The notes under the pieces were generated by a model that was not told the DNA's origin, did not search any database, and worked only from the letters and a program-made list of their open reading frames with translations. This document shows, piece by piece, positions 1-11,350 of a stretch of 64,000 nt of DNA (within the stretch, counting starts at the first letter, position 1; the number at the start of each line of letters is the position of its first letter). This DNA comes from Calliphora vicina. Taxonomy: Eukaryota; Arthropoda; Insecta; Diptera; Calliphoridae. The stretch is taken from NCBI RefSeq assembly GCF_958450345.1, contig NC_088780.1, positions 114,960,226 through 115,024,225 of the forward strand, in the 5' to 3' direction. Both the position numbers and the translations under genes were made by a program.

Positions 1-43
1 AAATTTTATGTACATATATCAAACAAAAAAGTAAAATTTTCTG

Positions 44-203
44 AAAAAAGCGAATTCACTTAATTGTGAATAAATTCGAAAATAATCCATCGATTTTTAT
101 GATCGATAACTCATTTTGTTGCTAAAAAAGCGAATTCACTTAATTGTGAATACATTGGAAAATAATCCATCGATTTTTATGATCGATATCTCATTTTGTT
201 GCT
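44..203. repeat. Two-copy tandem repeat, 80-bp unit
   Basis: Two adjacent 80-bp units, 44-123 and 124-203, both run from AAAAAAGCGAATTC to TTTTGTTGCT and differ at only a few bases. The unit contains a palindromic ATCGATTTTTATGATCGAT core. Near identity implies a recent local duplication. No coding role is seen. Confidence 0.9.
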
Positions 204-628
204 TATATGGCTTTGCGACAATGTAATAAACGAGAACAAGTTCAGCCGTTTTCGATTTTTCATGAGTTTTTAAAATACAAAAATTTGCTATTTTCACGTA
301 AAAAATATATTTTTTGCTTCAATTTGTTATTATAACTCCGAAACTACTAAGACGCAATATATAACAGATAAAAGGTCATGTAAATTTGAACTTTTTTAAG
401 TTTATTTCAATAATATCGGACTAACTCTTTTTGAGTTATCATAAATTATGTGGAGAAACATCTAAAAATATTCACAATTTTAGAAAAAAAATTTAAAAAA
501 ATTGAATTTTAAATTTGGACTATATTTGTACTACTGGAAACACAATACCTCAAAATTGTCTATCGATTTTTTTGCCCTGTGTTATTTACCACGCCATTAT
601 TTGTAACTTTTAAAATAAAGTTAGTATA
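204..628. other. AT-rich stretch, nothing recognised
   Basis: All frames are closed by frequent stops. The wording resembles non-coding transposon filler (poly-A/T runs and simple A/T words), but no boundary could be placed. Confidence 0.5.
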
Positions 629-712
629 CCAGGGTGACCCTTATTTTGGACATTTGCGATTTTCAAGGACTAATATCCTGAAAATTCTAGCAAAATTAGA
701 TAACGTTTAGAT
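629..712 (+). repeat. Family C terminal motif (AGGGTGACCCTTAT)
   Basis: The block begins AGGGTGACCCTTATTTTGG and continues into a gAAAATTcTAGcAAAATtaGATAAC stretch that recurs at 19511-19570. Reverse or right ends of the same family appear at 21677-21692, 31490-31604 and 44640-44756. Ending in a short palindrome (GGGTGACCC) is typical of small Tc1/mariner-like non-autonomous elements, but the superfamily is inferred. Confidence 0.5.
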
Positions 713-1093
713 GCTTCACATACAATGGAAACTTTTCCAAATATTCCATATGTAGCCCAAAATTTCAAATATTTTTTTAAAATAAAAATTAGTTTTTTAG
801 TATTTTACTTGTATAGTTTTATTTATATAAATTAACTGAAAAACAATCAACATAATTAATTATATTCTGAAAAAAGGGAACAAAATTAAAAATATTCACT
901 ATTTCGCTACTGACAAAACAATGGAAACTTTTAAACTTCTGCAAGAAAGAAGTGTAAAACGAAAATAATATTTAAAAGAACGATGTAAAAAGCATCCTGT
1001 TTACAGTTATTTTATTTTATTTTTAAATTCTGGTAATTTTTCACAATTTCTTTTTCTAAGTTTTTCGCATAATTGCTTTTTTTCAAAGTTAAA

Positions 1094-1716
1094 ATGGCTA
1101 AAGTTGAGATTTGTGAAGACTTAAAAAATAAAATAATTAACGATTTTAAAGCTGGTTTAAAAGAAAAAAGTATCTGTGAAAAATATTCAATAATAAATCA
1201 GCAGTTTCAAAAATTATAAAGAAATTTCGTGAGACCGATTCTGTAAAAACTCAACATTTAGATGGAAGACCTCGTAAGACTACTCCTAAAAATATCTCCT
1301 CGAGAGTTTGTTAATAGCCTAAAATTAGAAATAAGTACCCGAACAGTTAGTCGCAGGGCAAATGAGGCTGGTCTTGGTTGCCGAATGGTCGACGAATCCA
1401 AATACAATTTAAGTGATGGAAGAACATTTGTAAGACGACCAAAGGGAAAAAAATTAGATCCATAGTACACAAATAAGACTGTAAAGTTTGGCGGTGGCAA
1501 TAATATGGTATGGAGATGTTTTTCAGGCAAAGTATTGTAGATCGTAAAATAAGGACCCAAAATTACACCAGGAAGGAAGACTTATCGGGGGCGGTTATAA
1601 GGGAATGGCAAAATATTTCAAAGGAGACCATTGACTCTTTAATTGGTTCAATGCAATGTGTAGCAGTTATAAAAAATAAGGGATACCCAACAAAATATTT
1701 AGTTATTGCAATCTAA
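1094..1716 (+). pseudogene. Tc1-like transposase remnant, internally deleted
   Basis: Translated pieces follow the order of a Tc1/mariner (IS630) transposase of about 340 residues. The N-terminal helix-turn-helix starts MAKVEICEDLKNKIINDFKAG at ATG 1094 and shifts frame after EKYSI. A second helix-turn-helix piece follows (RKTTPK, then STRTVSRRANEAGLGCR). The catalytic segment DESKYNL..DGRTFVRRPKG lies near 1390-1445, then KTVKFGGGNNMVW, and finally a C-terminal block REWQNISKETIDSLIGSMQ near 1600-1660. About 45 residues are missing between GLGCR and DESKYNL, and most of the DDE core between the GGGN motif and the C terminus is gone. At least two frameshifts are present, so this is a dead copy. 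No matching terminal repeats or TA flanks could be paired with confidence. Confidence 0.85.
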
Positions 1717-1792
1717 GTTGAATTTAAGTTGTTTCCAATTAAAAACTATTTTTCTATTTCATTTACATACATATACATTAGAGTTCGTTTGT

Positions 1793-1869
1793 GACCAGGT
1801 CACGTCATTTGATTTTCGGGTATCATAATTTTTGACCAGGTCACGTCATTTGATTTTAGGGTATCATAA
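1793..1869. repeat. Direct repeat, 41-bp period
   Basis: GACCAGGTCACGTCATTTG followed by a short GGGTATCATA tail occurs at 1793 and again at 1834, with one substitution in the shared tail. It sits between the Tc1 relic and an inverted repeat. Confidence 0.85.
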
Positions 1870-1892
1870 AGCCATTATAAACTTATCAAAAT

Positions 1893-2078
1893 GGTACCAA
1901 TATTTCCTTTCTATCACAACCCGTTAAAAAGTTATGTGGCTTTAAAAATGTTTTGTTAAGGCAAGCTAATAAAAAAATTTCTAAACTTTTGTTTACCAAA
2001 TATTATTTTCTTGTTAAATAATTTTGAAGCCACATAACTTTTTAATGGTTAGTGATAGAAAAGAAATATTGGTGCCGT
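1893..2078. repeat. Inverted repeat, 55-bp arms
   Basis: Left arm 1893-1947 starts GGTACCAATATTTCC and right arm 2022-2078 ends GGAAATATTGGTGCC-like (AAGAAATATTGGTGCC). Both include the core AGTTATGTGGCTTTAAAA or its complement. About six mismatches separate the arms, around a 75-bp loop. It may be a small foldback element or half of the foldback cluster that follows. Confidence 0.85.
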
Positions 2079-2094
2079 TAGGCTATGCTTAAAA

Positions 2095-2802
2095 TAAGGT
2101 ACCGTGAAATAACTACCAAATGAAATAACTCCCCACGAAAAAATGAAATAACACCCAACAAATTTTTCATACAACTTGGGAATTATTTCATTATGAAACA
2201 CCTCCTAACGCATAGGGATTTATTTCATAATTTTTAGATGTGAGTTATTTCATAATGCAATAACTGCCAATGAAACAACTCCCAATGAAATTTTTGTTGG
2301 GTTTTATTTAATTTTATTTTGGGAATTAGGAGTTGTTTCACTGTATTGGGAGTTATTTCATTTTTGTTGGGTTTTACTTTGCGCCTTTGGCCAGGCGCTA
2401 AGGTTTCCTCCTCTGGGTTGTATCAAAAACTGGCTTCGCTCAGAAAAGTTTTTGCATTGGCAAACATTTGTTGGTAAGCTAAGAATAATTTCACTTTTGT
2501 AGTTCTTTATTTCATTGGAATTAGATTACACAAATAAATTGCTTCGGATTGCGAATTATTTCAATTCTATTGGGATTTACTGCATTGTAAGTTATTTCGA
2601 TTTTTTTGGGACTTATATTTTTAAAATTATGAAACCGCCGATTATTGGGATTAATTTCATTTTACCCTTTGGCAGTTATTTTATTTTTCAAGTTTGGGAA
2701 TTATTTCATTTTTGATGGGAGTTATTTCATTGGGAGTTATTTCATTGGGATTTATTTCATTTGGTACCTTAAAATAAGCTCTTCATGGTACCTTAAAATA
2801 AG
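2095..2802. repeat. Foldback-like element built of TGAAATAACTCCCAA units
   Basis: The segment is bounded by TAAGGTACC at 2095 and GGTACCTTA at 2763 (repeated at 2787). Inside it, a 14-16-bp word TGAAATAACTCCCAA and its complement TTGGGAGTTATTTCA recur many times. The first orientation dominates on the left and the complement on the right. A less repetitive GC-richer island (about 2375-2440, with GCGCCTTTGGCCAGGCGC) lies in the middle. Tandem short repeats arranged as inverted arms resemble Drosophila foldback elements. No protein-coding interior is visible. The relationship to the classical FB family is inferred from architecture only. Confidence 0.6.
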
Positions 2803-3289
2803 CTCTCATCGTGCATGTTTGCTATTTTTATGAGATTTGCGCCCCGTGTTGTGGGTTTTGGAACTATTTTTAAGGATTCAAAAAACATCAATTATATTAA
2901 TTTTTGATTCAGAATCGACTGGTGAAATCAGATTAGCTGTACTTGTGTACTTAAATAGGGAAAACTAAAATATACTCCACTCTTTTTTTTACTTTACAAC
3001 AATGCTTTAAAGGCCATTTGCAAGCACTAAAAATGTTGTTTTCTAAAATTTGTTTGTTCTTCAAAAAATTGCATACCAATATGTTTAAATACCCTGTGTG
3101 TCCCTAACACAACCTTCACTTTAATTTTTCTAATCTTTAAAAAAATAATATATATATATATACATATATGTATATTTTTAATAAAATTGGTGCAAAATAA
3201 TATTTAATGATCTATTTTTTCTTTTGATAACAATTCAAGCGCAATTGAAAAAGGTAAGAATCGGTCCATGACGCCAAATTAGATAAATG
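2803..3289. other. AT-rich spacer between two foldback blocks
   Basis: Contains the microsatellite at 3147-3175 and a poly-T run near 2985. No frame longer than a few dozen codons is present. Confidence 0.5.
3147..3175. repeat. (TA)n microsatellite with TACATA interruption
   Basis: About nine TA dinucleotides followed by TACATATATGTATA. Confidence 0.9.
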
Positions 3290-3602
3290 AAATTAGTCCC
3301 AATAAATTAAAACCAAAAAAAAATAAATAACTCCCAAATGAATAAAAATGAGCAATCACCCAATATCAATGAAATAACTCAAAATTAAGAGTACAACGTA
3401 ATTCCCAATATTTGGGTTTTATTTCATAGTGATAATTTTCATGAAAATGATAAGGCCTAAATAAAATGAAATAAATTCCAAAATATTCTATATGAAATAA
3501 ACTCTATTCTTTTTTATTTTTGATTTTACTTCATTTCAAAATGAATTAATGTCCAATTTTTTTGGGACTTATTTAATTTTCATAATTGGGAGTTATTTCG
3601 CC
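3290..3602. repeat. Second block of degenerate TGAAATAACTCCCAA units
   Basis: The same 15-bp word as in 2095-2802 recurs in diverged form (AATAACTCCCAAATGAA near 3325, TGAAATAACTCAAAATT near 3370, TTGGGAGTTATTTCG at its right end near 3585-3600). Orientation again flips from left to right. It is probably an older or split copy of the same foldback-like family. Confidence 0.6.
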
Positions 3603-3853
3603 TCGCCGGTTTATATGGAACAGGTAGGTCAACGTAATATTTATAGGAAATTATTTTATACTTTACGTAACCACTTAGAATATGTAAATGTGGCCATTGT
3701 TTTCATTTCGAGTTTTATACAATAAAATATTTATTCCTGGTCAAATATATTGTTATAAACATAAAATAGACGATATCTCGAAAGCATTTATTTATAAGAG
3801 GAAATTAGATGAAATAATGAAAATAAATAATAATTACTAGCTAGTTGAAAAAA

Positions 3854-4911
3854 CTGTCAAGCAGGGCATCCGGTGGCTTAAACTAATTCGGGTACGCTCA
3901 ATTCAGAGGTGATAACCCTTTTTTTAGGGTAGCTCGTATTTTCGAGATATACCGTTATTTGAAAAATGGAGGAGGTTGCTTAACATATATTCGGCTTGAC
4001 ATGTTTTTAATCTTCGCAGTAGTTAGTCCAATAAAAGAAAAATTGAGCAAATCGGGAAATCTTTGGACCCGCTGTTATCAAAAAACTGGACTATGGTGGG
4101 TAAAAATGTTGATAATTTAATTTTCAAATGCGAATATCTCGTAAGCTATAAGCGATATTTGATAGCCACGACGAGATTTTTTGTAGTGCTCGATGAGGAG
4201 ATTCTATGTGTGTAAGTTTTTTGAAAGCGGAAAACAAACTAAGAAAGAGGATCGTTTAAAAAAAAATTGTCATACCCGAGTCCTACTTTGGGGACCCCTG
4301 GCCGCACCTCTGGTGGACTCATGCGGTCAAAATTCAAACCTTAGACTCGACAACACTTCTTCTTCGCACATGTCAAATTTCATTCAAATCGGACTAAGGG
4401 TTTAGATTTATTTCTCTCTTTTCTTTCTATACCACTGTGCACTGCACGATGTAGCTAATTACTATGAGTTATGTACTTTGATAAAATATTAGGGGATATT
4501 TCCATTATTTTTTGTGAATAGAATGAATAGTTGAGGACAGATTTTAATTATTTAGAGCTGGTTTTAATTAGAACTTCGTTTTCTAATACATTTTTCAATT
4601 TTTAATGCCGTTTTAAAAACAAAAAATTTCGAAATTTTTCCAAAAAAAAAATATTCAAAATATTTCTATGTAGAACGACTGCGAAGATTGTAAACATGTT
4701 AAGCTTTATTGGATGTTAATTTCATTGCGGAATTTCGTTTTTTTCAGATTATTCAATAAACTAAACCGTTTCTGAGTTACGCGAATATATGTATATTGTG
4801 CAACCTCCTCCATTTTCGAAATAACGGTATATCTCGAAAATACAAGCTAACCTAAAAAATCGGTTAGCACCACGTGAATTAGTTTAAGCCGCTGGGTGCC
4901 CCTCTTGACAG
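3854..4911. mobile_element. 1,058-bp element with about 120-bp terminal inverted repeats
   Basis: The left end CTGTCAAGCAGGGCATCC and right end GGGTGCCCCTCTTGACAG are inverted copies. The match continues inward through GGCTTAAACTAATTC, TTTTCGAGATATACCGTTATTT and AATGGAGGAGGTTGC for about 120 bp. An inner inverted pair (GCGAAGATTGTAAACATGTT at 4680 against the 4000-4020 region) extends the symmetry. Flanks are A-runs, so a target duplication cannot be read. The interior has no transposase. A short frame at 4193-4405 has no family resemblance and contains wording common to fly dispersed repeats. Confidence 0.8.
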
Positions 4912-5746
4912 AAAAAAAGTGTAAATTTTGTACATAGTGTAATTATTTAAAATGATAGTTTGTGTGAAGCCTTAAGCAGTCTTGCTGTAAAGATGTTATC
5001 AGTATCGTAAAGTTGATCCTAGTTGTTCGAAACTTATTGAAAATGTTAATGCGTATTAGTTTTTTTCTTTTAAATATATTACATATCCGAAAAATTTTAA
5101 CCGTTTCTATCTGTACATTGTGTTAACCGTATATAAACATTTCTTATAATTTTTTTATTATTTTATTTATACTAGAAATTTGTATCATATAAAAACCTAA
5201 CACATTCTATTTTTTACAAAACAGAACGCAACGCAACCTTACTTTACAAAAAAGCAAATCAATTACAATACAGTGAAACAAAAGTGAAAGAAAAAATTGT
5301 ATAGGGGTTCTCATGTAGCAATTCATTTTTGTCAGAGTCCACTGTGTACTGATTTAGTATTTCTTAAACAAGGGATTTATACAAATTTTATTACAAAATA
5401 TTCCGGATTTAGTAATCCAGAAAAAATCCCGAATTTTTGGGATTTCGTAATTGGCTTCCCTAATATACGTTAATGTGTTTTAATTTAAATATTTTTATAA
5501 ATACGAATGAAAAAGTAAAAAAATATTTGTGTGACATTTTATTAATATAAAGTATTTTTGCTGTGAATACAAAAGGTACTTTTTATATGAAATTAAATAT
5601 CAATTAATTTCAATGAAATTTTTTTTATACATTATTTTTATAAAATTTAAGTTTGTATACGTTTTTATAAGCTATGTTTATCACCATTAGTGGGGGAGTG
5701 TACACATTTTATACACACTCTCGTATTTTAAAACTAATGAACGTTT
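4912..5746. other. AT-rich stretch, nothing recognised
   Basis: Only a small hairpin (AATCCCGAATTTTTGGGATT, near 5426) stands out. No frame shows protein-like composition. Confidence 0.5.
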
Positions 5747-5870
5747 GGCGACTATAGTTCGAGTCAAATCATCGTAACTGATGAAGCTCATTTCCACCTG
5801 ATGCTTTGTTAATTGTCAAAACTGCAAATGGAGGCCATTTGCTTCCGTTACCGTCTGGGACAAACTATTT
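5747..5870 (+). pseudogene. Mariner-like transposase fragment around first catalytic Asp
   Basis: A short translation reads SQIIVTDEAHFHL, then, after a one-base frame shift, VNCQNCKWRPF. This matches the conserved 'DEAHF-L-GYVNKQNCR-W' segment that carries the first catalytic Asp of a group of mariner-like IS630 transposases in insects. Only about 40 codons survive, with no recognisable sequence on either side. The C-terminal relics at 57760-58070 and 63536-63860 may come from the same transposase group, judging by motif style only. Confidence 0.6.
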
Positions 5871-6661
5871 TGCCCCTAAATATCTAGCCACCACTGTATT
5901 AATGAATATATAGCAATAAAACTAACCTTGCATTTGAAAATATCCAAATCTGTAGAAGAGAAATTTGTAATATTTTGAGTACTTTTAGTTTTTTTTAGTT
6001 TTTTATCAGTGTACAAATATCATTTGTATTGTTCTATTATAAAAAAACTGCAACTTCAGGCGTTTTTTTTCTTTTAATTAGACCATATAAAAAATAAACA
6101 TAAAAAATGATGACATTGTGACAGCAAAAATGTTAACACATGTTAAAAAAGCAAACACTCAGCTATTTGCTCACGCACAAACATTAAAATGTGAATATGT
6201 ACAATGAATTGTACATATATTGATATAACAATTGACATTATGATAGCAAATGCTCAATAAGCCATTTTAACAAACATAAAATATTGCTTTTTGGAAAATT
6301 TGAACCAGGTCAAAATATTATTATTATTAAGGTTATATTTACACAGAAAAAAGAAAATCATAACTGGAATAAATTTTGTAATAAATATTCTAAATCGAAC
6401 ATGACTTTTTTTCCCAAACTTGTTTCATTCAGAATAAGAAAATTTTCATAAATACTACAAAATTGTACATGACGGAAACTTGTGCTCTTTTACGTAAATT
6501 TATCAATATTTTATAATAAATTGCATAATAATTGCATTATCTAATGAATAAGTTAAACAATTTTTGTATAATAGCCATATATTGGCAAATAAATGAATGA
6601 CAATATCTGAAACTTAAAAATATCATTAAACATAATAAAACATCAATATTATTAAGCATTT
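5871..6661. other. AT-rich stretch, nothing recognised
   Basis: No open frame or repeat boundary was found. It forms the left flank of the large palindrome and contributes its target sequence ATGGTCAC at 6662. Confidence 0.5.
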
Positions 6662-8768
6662 ATGGTCACTAGAGTGCTCCAAGATTGTATGGACGAAAAA
6701 AACTTTCTAGGTACAGGCCGTCCCCCCTCTAGAATTGTTCTATATATTGTAGAAACACGTTGTGTAAAATATTAGGATGATGGGATAACGTTAACTGGTG
6801 GCGCAACGACGCTAAAGTTTTGAGGTGCATTTACAAGGGGAAAATATGCAATTTTTTCAGTTTTTGTAAAAATTTTGCCATTAAATAATGACTTTTACAA
6901 TTTAATTTAAAAGAATCGAAATGTGTACGTAATTGTCGTTATAATAAGATATAAAAGACAAAAATTGGTGAAAAAATGTTAAAGTTATTAAAAAATCGCC
7001 AGGCCATTAACGTGTCTCAGGCCACTAGAACAAGAAATTTATGAACAAAATTAACATATTTTGAGAAATATTAAAATAAAAGCTTATTTTTACTTAAAAT
7101 ATATCCATATTTACTTGTATATAAGTTTTTGTCCTCGTAGGATACCGTTAACCTATTCGCAGGTATGACCAAAAAAATTAAATTTTTTTAACGGCAGTTT
7201 CAAAACTCCAATTTGAAATTTTTAAAAATTTTGTTAAACAAATTTCAGAATTTTTTAATCATCACATGGGGATTTATTGACAACATAATAGGGAATAAAA
7301 ATGTGAAAAAAGTATGTCAATACCTCCTATAGTTTTTCCGTACCTGCGATATAAATTTTGCGATTTTCGAGAAAAACTAATTTTTTGGCCATATTTTGGG
7401 GAATGACCAGAATTTCCTTACTGTAATGATTTTTAAGTAAAAGCTATTCAGAATAATATAGTCCAGGTAATTTTAAATATAGTCTGAAAGTTTTACTAAA
7501 ATCGGAAAACTTTAACCCTTAAATCGTGAAGGTCAAAGGTCAATTTTTTCAATATTTGGAATTTCTCATGGAAAGATAGCGAAATATTATATATTTTTGG
7601 GCCGATTTTGATGAAACTTAAGAAAAATATAAAATGAAGTCTAGTATTCACAATAACAGTACAAAAATGGAAATTAACCCTTAAGAGTACTTGGGGTCAA
7701 AATGAATGTGTTTTTCGTGATTTTAAAAGTTGAGGGTCATTTGGACCCCAAGTGCTATTAAGGGTTAATTTCCATTTTTGTACTGTTATTGTGAATACTA
7801 GACTTCATTTTATATTTTTCTTAAGTTTCATCAAAATCGGCCCAAAAATATATAATATTTCGCTATCTTTCCATGAGAAATTCCAAATATTGAAAAAATT
7901 GACCTTTGACCTTCACGATTTAAGGGTTAAAGTTCTCCGATTTTAGTAAAACTTTCAGACTATATTTAAAATTACCTGGACTATATTATTCTGAATAGCT
8001 TTTACTTAAAAATCATTACAGTAAGGAAATTCTGGTCATTCCCCAAAATATGGCCAAAAAATTAGTTTTTCTCGAAAATCGCAAAATTTATATCGCAGGT
8101 ACGGAAAAACTATAGGAGGTATTGACATACTTTTTTCACATTTTTATTCCCTATTATGTTGTCAATAAATCCCCATGTGATGATCAAAAAATTCTGAAAT
8201 TTGTTTAACAAAATTTTTAAAAATTTCAAATTGGAGTTTTGAAACTGCCGTTAAAAAAATTTAATTTTTTTGGTCATAACTGCGAATAGGTTAACGGTAT
8301 CCTACGAGGACAAAAACTCATATACAAGTAAATATGGATATATTTTAAGTAAAAATAAGCTTTTATTTTAATAGTTCTCAAAATATGTTAATTTTGTTCA
8401 TAAATTTCTTGTTCTAGTGGCCTGAGAAACGTTAATGGCCTGGCGATTTTTTAATAACTTTAACATTTTTTCACCAATTTTTGTCTTTTATATCTTATTA
8501 TAACGACAATTACGTACACATTTCGATTCTTTTAAATTAAATTGTAAAAGTCATTATTTAATGGCAAAATTTTTACAAAAACTGAAAAAATTGCATATTT
8601 TCCCCTTGTAAATGCACCTCAAAACTTTAGCATCGTTGCGCCACCAGTTAACGTTATCCTATCATCCTAATATTTTACACAACGTGTTTCTACAATATAT
8701 AGAACAATTCTAGAGGGGGGACGGTCAAAATTCGCAATTTTATTTTTTTGGAGCACTCTAATGGTCAC
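6662..8768. mobile_element. 2.1-kb palindromic hAT-like element with 8-bp target duplication
   Basis: The element 6670-8760 starts TAGAGTGCTCC and ends GGAGCACTCTA. It is flanked on both sides by ATGGTCAC (6662-6669 and 8761-8768). Eight base pairs with T at position 2 and A at position 7 fits the hAT target consensus nTnnnnAn. Almost the whole element is one inverted repeat: left arm 6670-7704, loop of about 32 bp at 7705-7736, right arm 7737-8760. The arms match at nearly every position, including GGATGATaGGATAACGTTAAC and the central TTAACCCTTAA blocks. They differ strongly only at about 6681-6708, where the left arm carries an unrelated subterminal stretch. No transposase is present. Half-copies lie at 25412 and 30437. 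Confidence 0.9.
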
Positions 8769-9061
8769 ATTTAGAGAACCAACTTAAAAAATATTCATTT
8801 TCAAATAGAAATGAACTCATAAAAGCCTTAAAAACGAATTGGTGAAAATTGATCCAACTATAAGCAGAAATTTAGTAGAATCAACGCCATGAAGATTAAA
8901 CGCGAAGCATTTCCTACTAAGTACAAAACTATAAAATCAACTGATAAGGAGGAGTGAATTCCAAGTGTCCGACTACTATTTTGGTGACATCTTAACAGCC
9001 ATAATTTAATTTTCTTTATTATTTTGTTTATAAAATTTAAAACAATTGTTTTCTTTAATTT

Positions 9062-9292
9062 TTAAAACAACATGTAAACTTGATTATTATTATAAATTAA
9101 TAATATCTTAACCATTTCTGCGAAAAGTTTGTTTACAATGATTGCTTGTCTTACTTCTTCACTGTAAATGATATTGAAATTATCGACGGCGTTTATCCAA
9201 AATGGTTTATCTGCAGATTTTGTTAAAATGAGTTTTTGATGCCAAACTATTCCCTGTGATGCACTTTTCCTATGGTATAAATTTCTGATCAA
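9062..9292 (-). pseudogene. Unidentified coding-like remnant
   Basis: The 76-codon minus frame has a protein-like composition, with a core reading KSADKPFWINAVDNFN followed by IIYSEEVRQAIIVNKLFAEM. I do not recognise the family. A near-identical nucleotide stretch encoding ADKPLWINAV occurs on the opposite strand at 11555-11590, so the remnant belongs to something duplicated in inverted orientation. The upstream end is not a convincing start. It could be an exon-derived pseudogene or a piece of an unfamiliar transposon protein. Confidence 0.35.
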
Positions 9293-10042
9293 AATGTTGA
9301 TTTGTTTGCGACTTATTCACATCTCTTGTTTGGTTAATCTAAATGCACAGATTTTCAGAGCAGTCGTATATTAAAAATTTGAAAGAACGTAATTATTTAA
9401 AAACGAATTCAAGTTTTCTGGTGAATATTAATCTATCTTCACACAGTTTATGGAAAAAAAGTTCGATAGTTGGGATGGGAGTTTATTAATTTAGTCAAAA
9501 ATACTATAAGTTAATATAGTGTGCATATAGTATGTAAATACTTATGGCAACATTTTTGTCCTCAAATTGAATTTGTGAATATTTTAAACACAAATATTTT
9601 AAACACAAATTAAGAAGCTGGTAGAAATAAAGAATCCTTATTCATCGTTCAAATGAGGCTGATCATAATATTATACCAGGAATGAAATGTGAGTCATATT
9701 TAGGAATATAACGAAACGATGGCAAACAATCTACTCCAATACCAAAAAGACGTATAATATACATCGAAAACATGTCTCAAAGTACAAAATAGATATTGTA
9801 AACATTTTGACAATGTCTTGAAACAGGGTATATTTGAGAGGTTTTGGAATATGAGTTGGTAAGCGAACTTATTTAATAAATAATAATAAAAATCCTAACA
9901 TTAACCATACAGTTAATTATTTGGACCTGAAGTAAGTATCTTTTTTTAGTCTTCTTAATCCTAAAATTATTTGAAAGTGAAAAACAACAGTATTTAAACT
10001 TAAAATTTTACTTCATACTATTTTACATTTTTTTCAAACAAA
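9293..10042. other. AT-rich stretch with a two-copy 15-bp repeat
   Basis: ATATTTTAAACACAA is repeated head to tail at 9579-9593 and 9594-9608. Nothing else is recognised. Confidence 0.5.
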
Positions 10043-11350
10043 ATGGTTTGATATAAAAAATACAAGGTAGTTTCATTTTCTCTTTATGTCAACCTAATTA
10101 AGCATTTGACAATAAAGGGGATTTGAAGTTTATGTCTAAAACAAAGCTGCCATATTCATTAATCTTAATCCGATTTTTGCCTTTATTGAAGTATAGAACT
10201 TCAAATATAAATAAAATAAAAAACTATTTTATTCAAAATATTATTGTGCGTTTATCCAAGGCATTGACCAACAACACAATTCTGTCTAAGGTTTTCAATT
10301 CCTGAGTATCATTAGCATAAGGATTAAGTTTATGCTTGATTGTGGTTATATCTGCAACTAAATCACAAAGCTGTTTGCCGACACAAACCTCTTGCACCTC
10401 CACGAATAAGAGAACAATTTTACGAATGTACAACCATTTGTGTAATCTGTTAATAAGATTTGAGAGACAATTTCATTGGGACAACTCTCAGATACTTGGT
10501 ATGATGAATGATACAGTGGAATATTTGACGATATTCCACTATATCATTCGACAGCTGGCTCTGTTATGGTTATATCTTCTTATCCGCCACCAAAGATTCT
10601 AAAATAAACTGCAAAGTCTGCTTGTTTACGCTCTATAGTTTTCAATATAAACTCCAGGAACTTGCCATAATCACGAACATCCCGAGCAATAAATGAAAAA
10701 CGGCATAATTGGTAACAAGTTCTTCATAGCGTCTCTCGTCCTGCAAGGGTGGTATGCAATTGAAGATAAACCCTATATTGCGTTTCAAATACGGCTTAAG
10801 AACCATAAATAGATAAGCGAAACACACTAAAAGTCCACTCCAATTGGTTAGCATCACGACTATTGAGCAAACATAATTATCTATCTAGGACACGTTGAAA
10901 ATAGGGATAAAAGTCTTATCTCCAGTAAAGACTGCAGTAACACTGCAGTAACACTAGCGTGTGCTACAGACGACCACAAAATCCTTTTGATGCAACAATT
11001 GAGGCAACGTTAGAATTCCTCTGATAAATTTAAAAACATCAATTTTTTTAAAATCTGATTGAAAAAGGTATCACTATCTTCGGGCAGCCCTTAATTGTCA
11101 TGGCCTATGTGATATAAAGGCACACGTATTAGATTAATCCGTTTTTTATTTATTTTAAATATAAATTGCAGTATTGTGAACTGTTACATACTACACATAT
11201 TTCATTGAAAATTTCTCGGAGTATTGTAACATTTTTTTAATGTGGCAACGCTTCACTGAATATTTACAAATAAAATAAACTTCAAAAATCCCATTTCTTG
11301 TCAAAACAATATATATGAAACTACCTTGTAATTTTTTTATATCATGGTTT
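10043..11350. mobile_element. Segment bounded by 35-bp inverted repeats, possible transposon
   Basis: TGGTTTGATATAAAAAATAC plus AAGGTAGTTTCAT at 10044-10076 is mirrored at 11314-11348 (ATGAAACTACCTTGTA, then ATATCATGGTTT). The inner 16 bp is perfect and the outer part has a few differences. A precise target duplication could not be read. The interior carries the minus-strand coding remnants described separately, rather than a recognisable transposase. It may be a DNA element that captured coding sequence, or an inverted duplication. Confidence 0.5.
10233..11090 (-). pseudogene. Broken, unidentified protein-coding remnant
   Basis: Several collinear minus-strand blocks in shifting frames look like one decayed gene read from about 11090 down to 10233. 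They are LPEDSDTFFNQILKKLMFLN near 11085; a hydrophobic segment NWSGLLVCFAYLFMVLKPYL with RRYEELVTNYAVFHLLLGMF near 10840-10670; RDYGKFLEFILKTIERKQ after a frame shift near 10660-10610; and LINRLHKWLYIRKIVLLF with KQLCDLVADITTIKHKLNPY near 10450-10330. Stops and frameshifts separate the blocks. The hydrophobic runs allow a membrane protein (an insect chemoreceptor was considered), but no diagnostic motif is visible, so no function is assigned. The inverted repeats at 10043 and 11350 flank it. Confidence 0.4.

Noticed and set aside
7752..7946. Open frame in the right arm of the palindrome
   Set aside because: Part of a non-coding repeat; the same bases in the half-copies are not conserved as codons.
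10233..10857. Insect gustatory or odorant receptor pseudogene
   Set aside because: Hydrophobic blocks are suggestive, but the diagnostic C-terminal motif of these receptors is not visible; left as unidentified.
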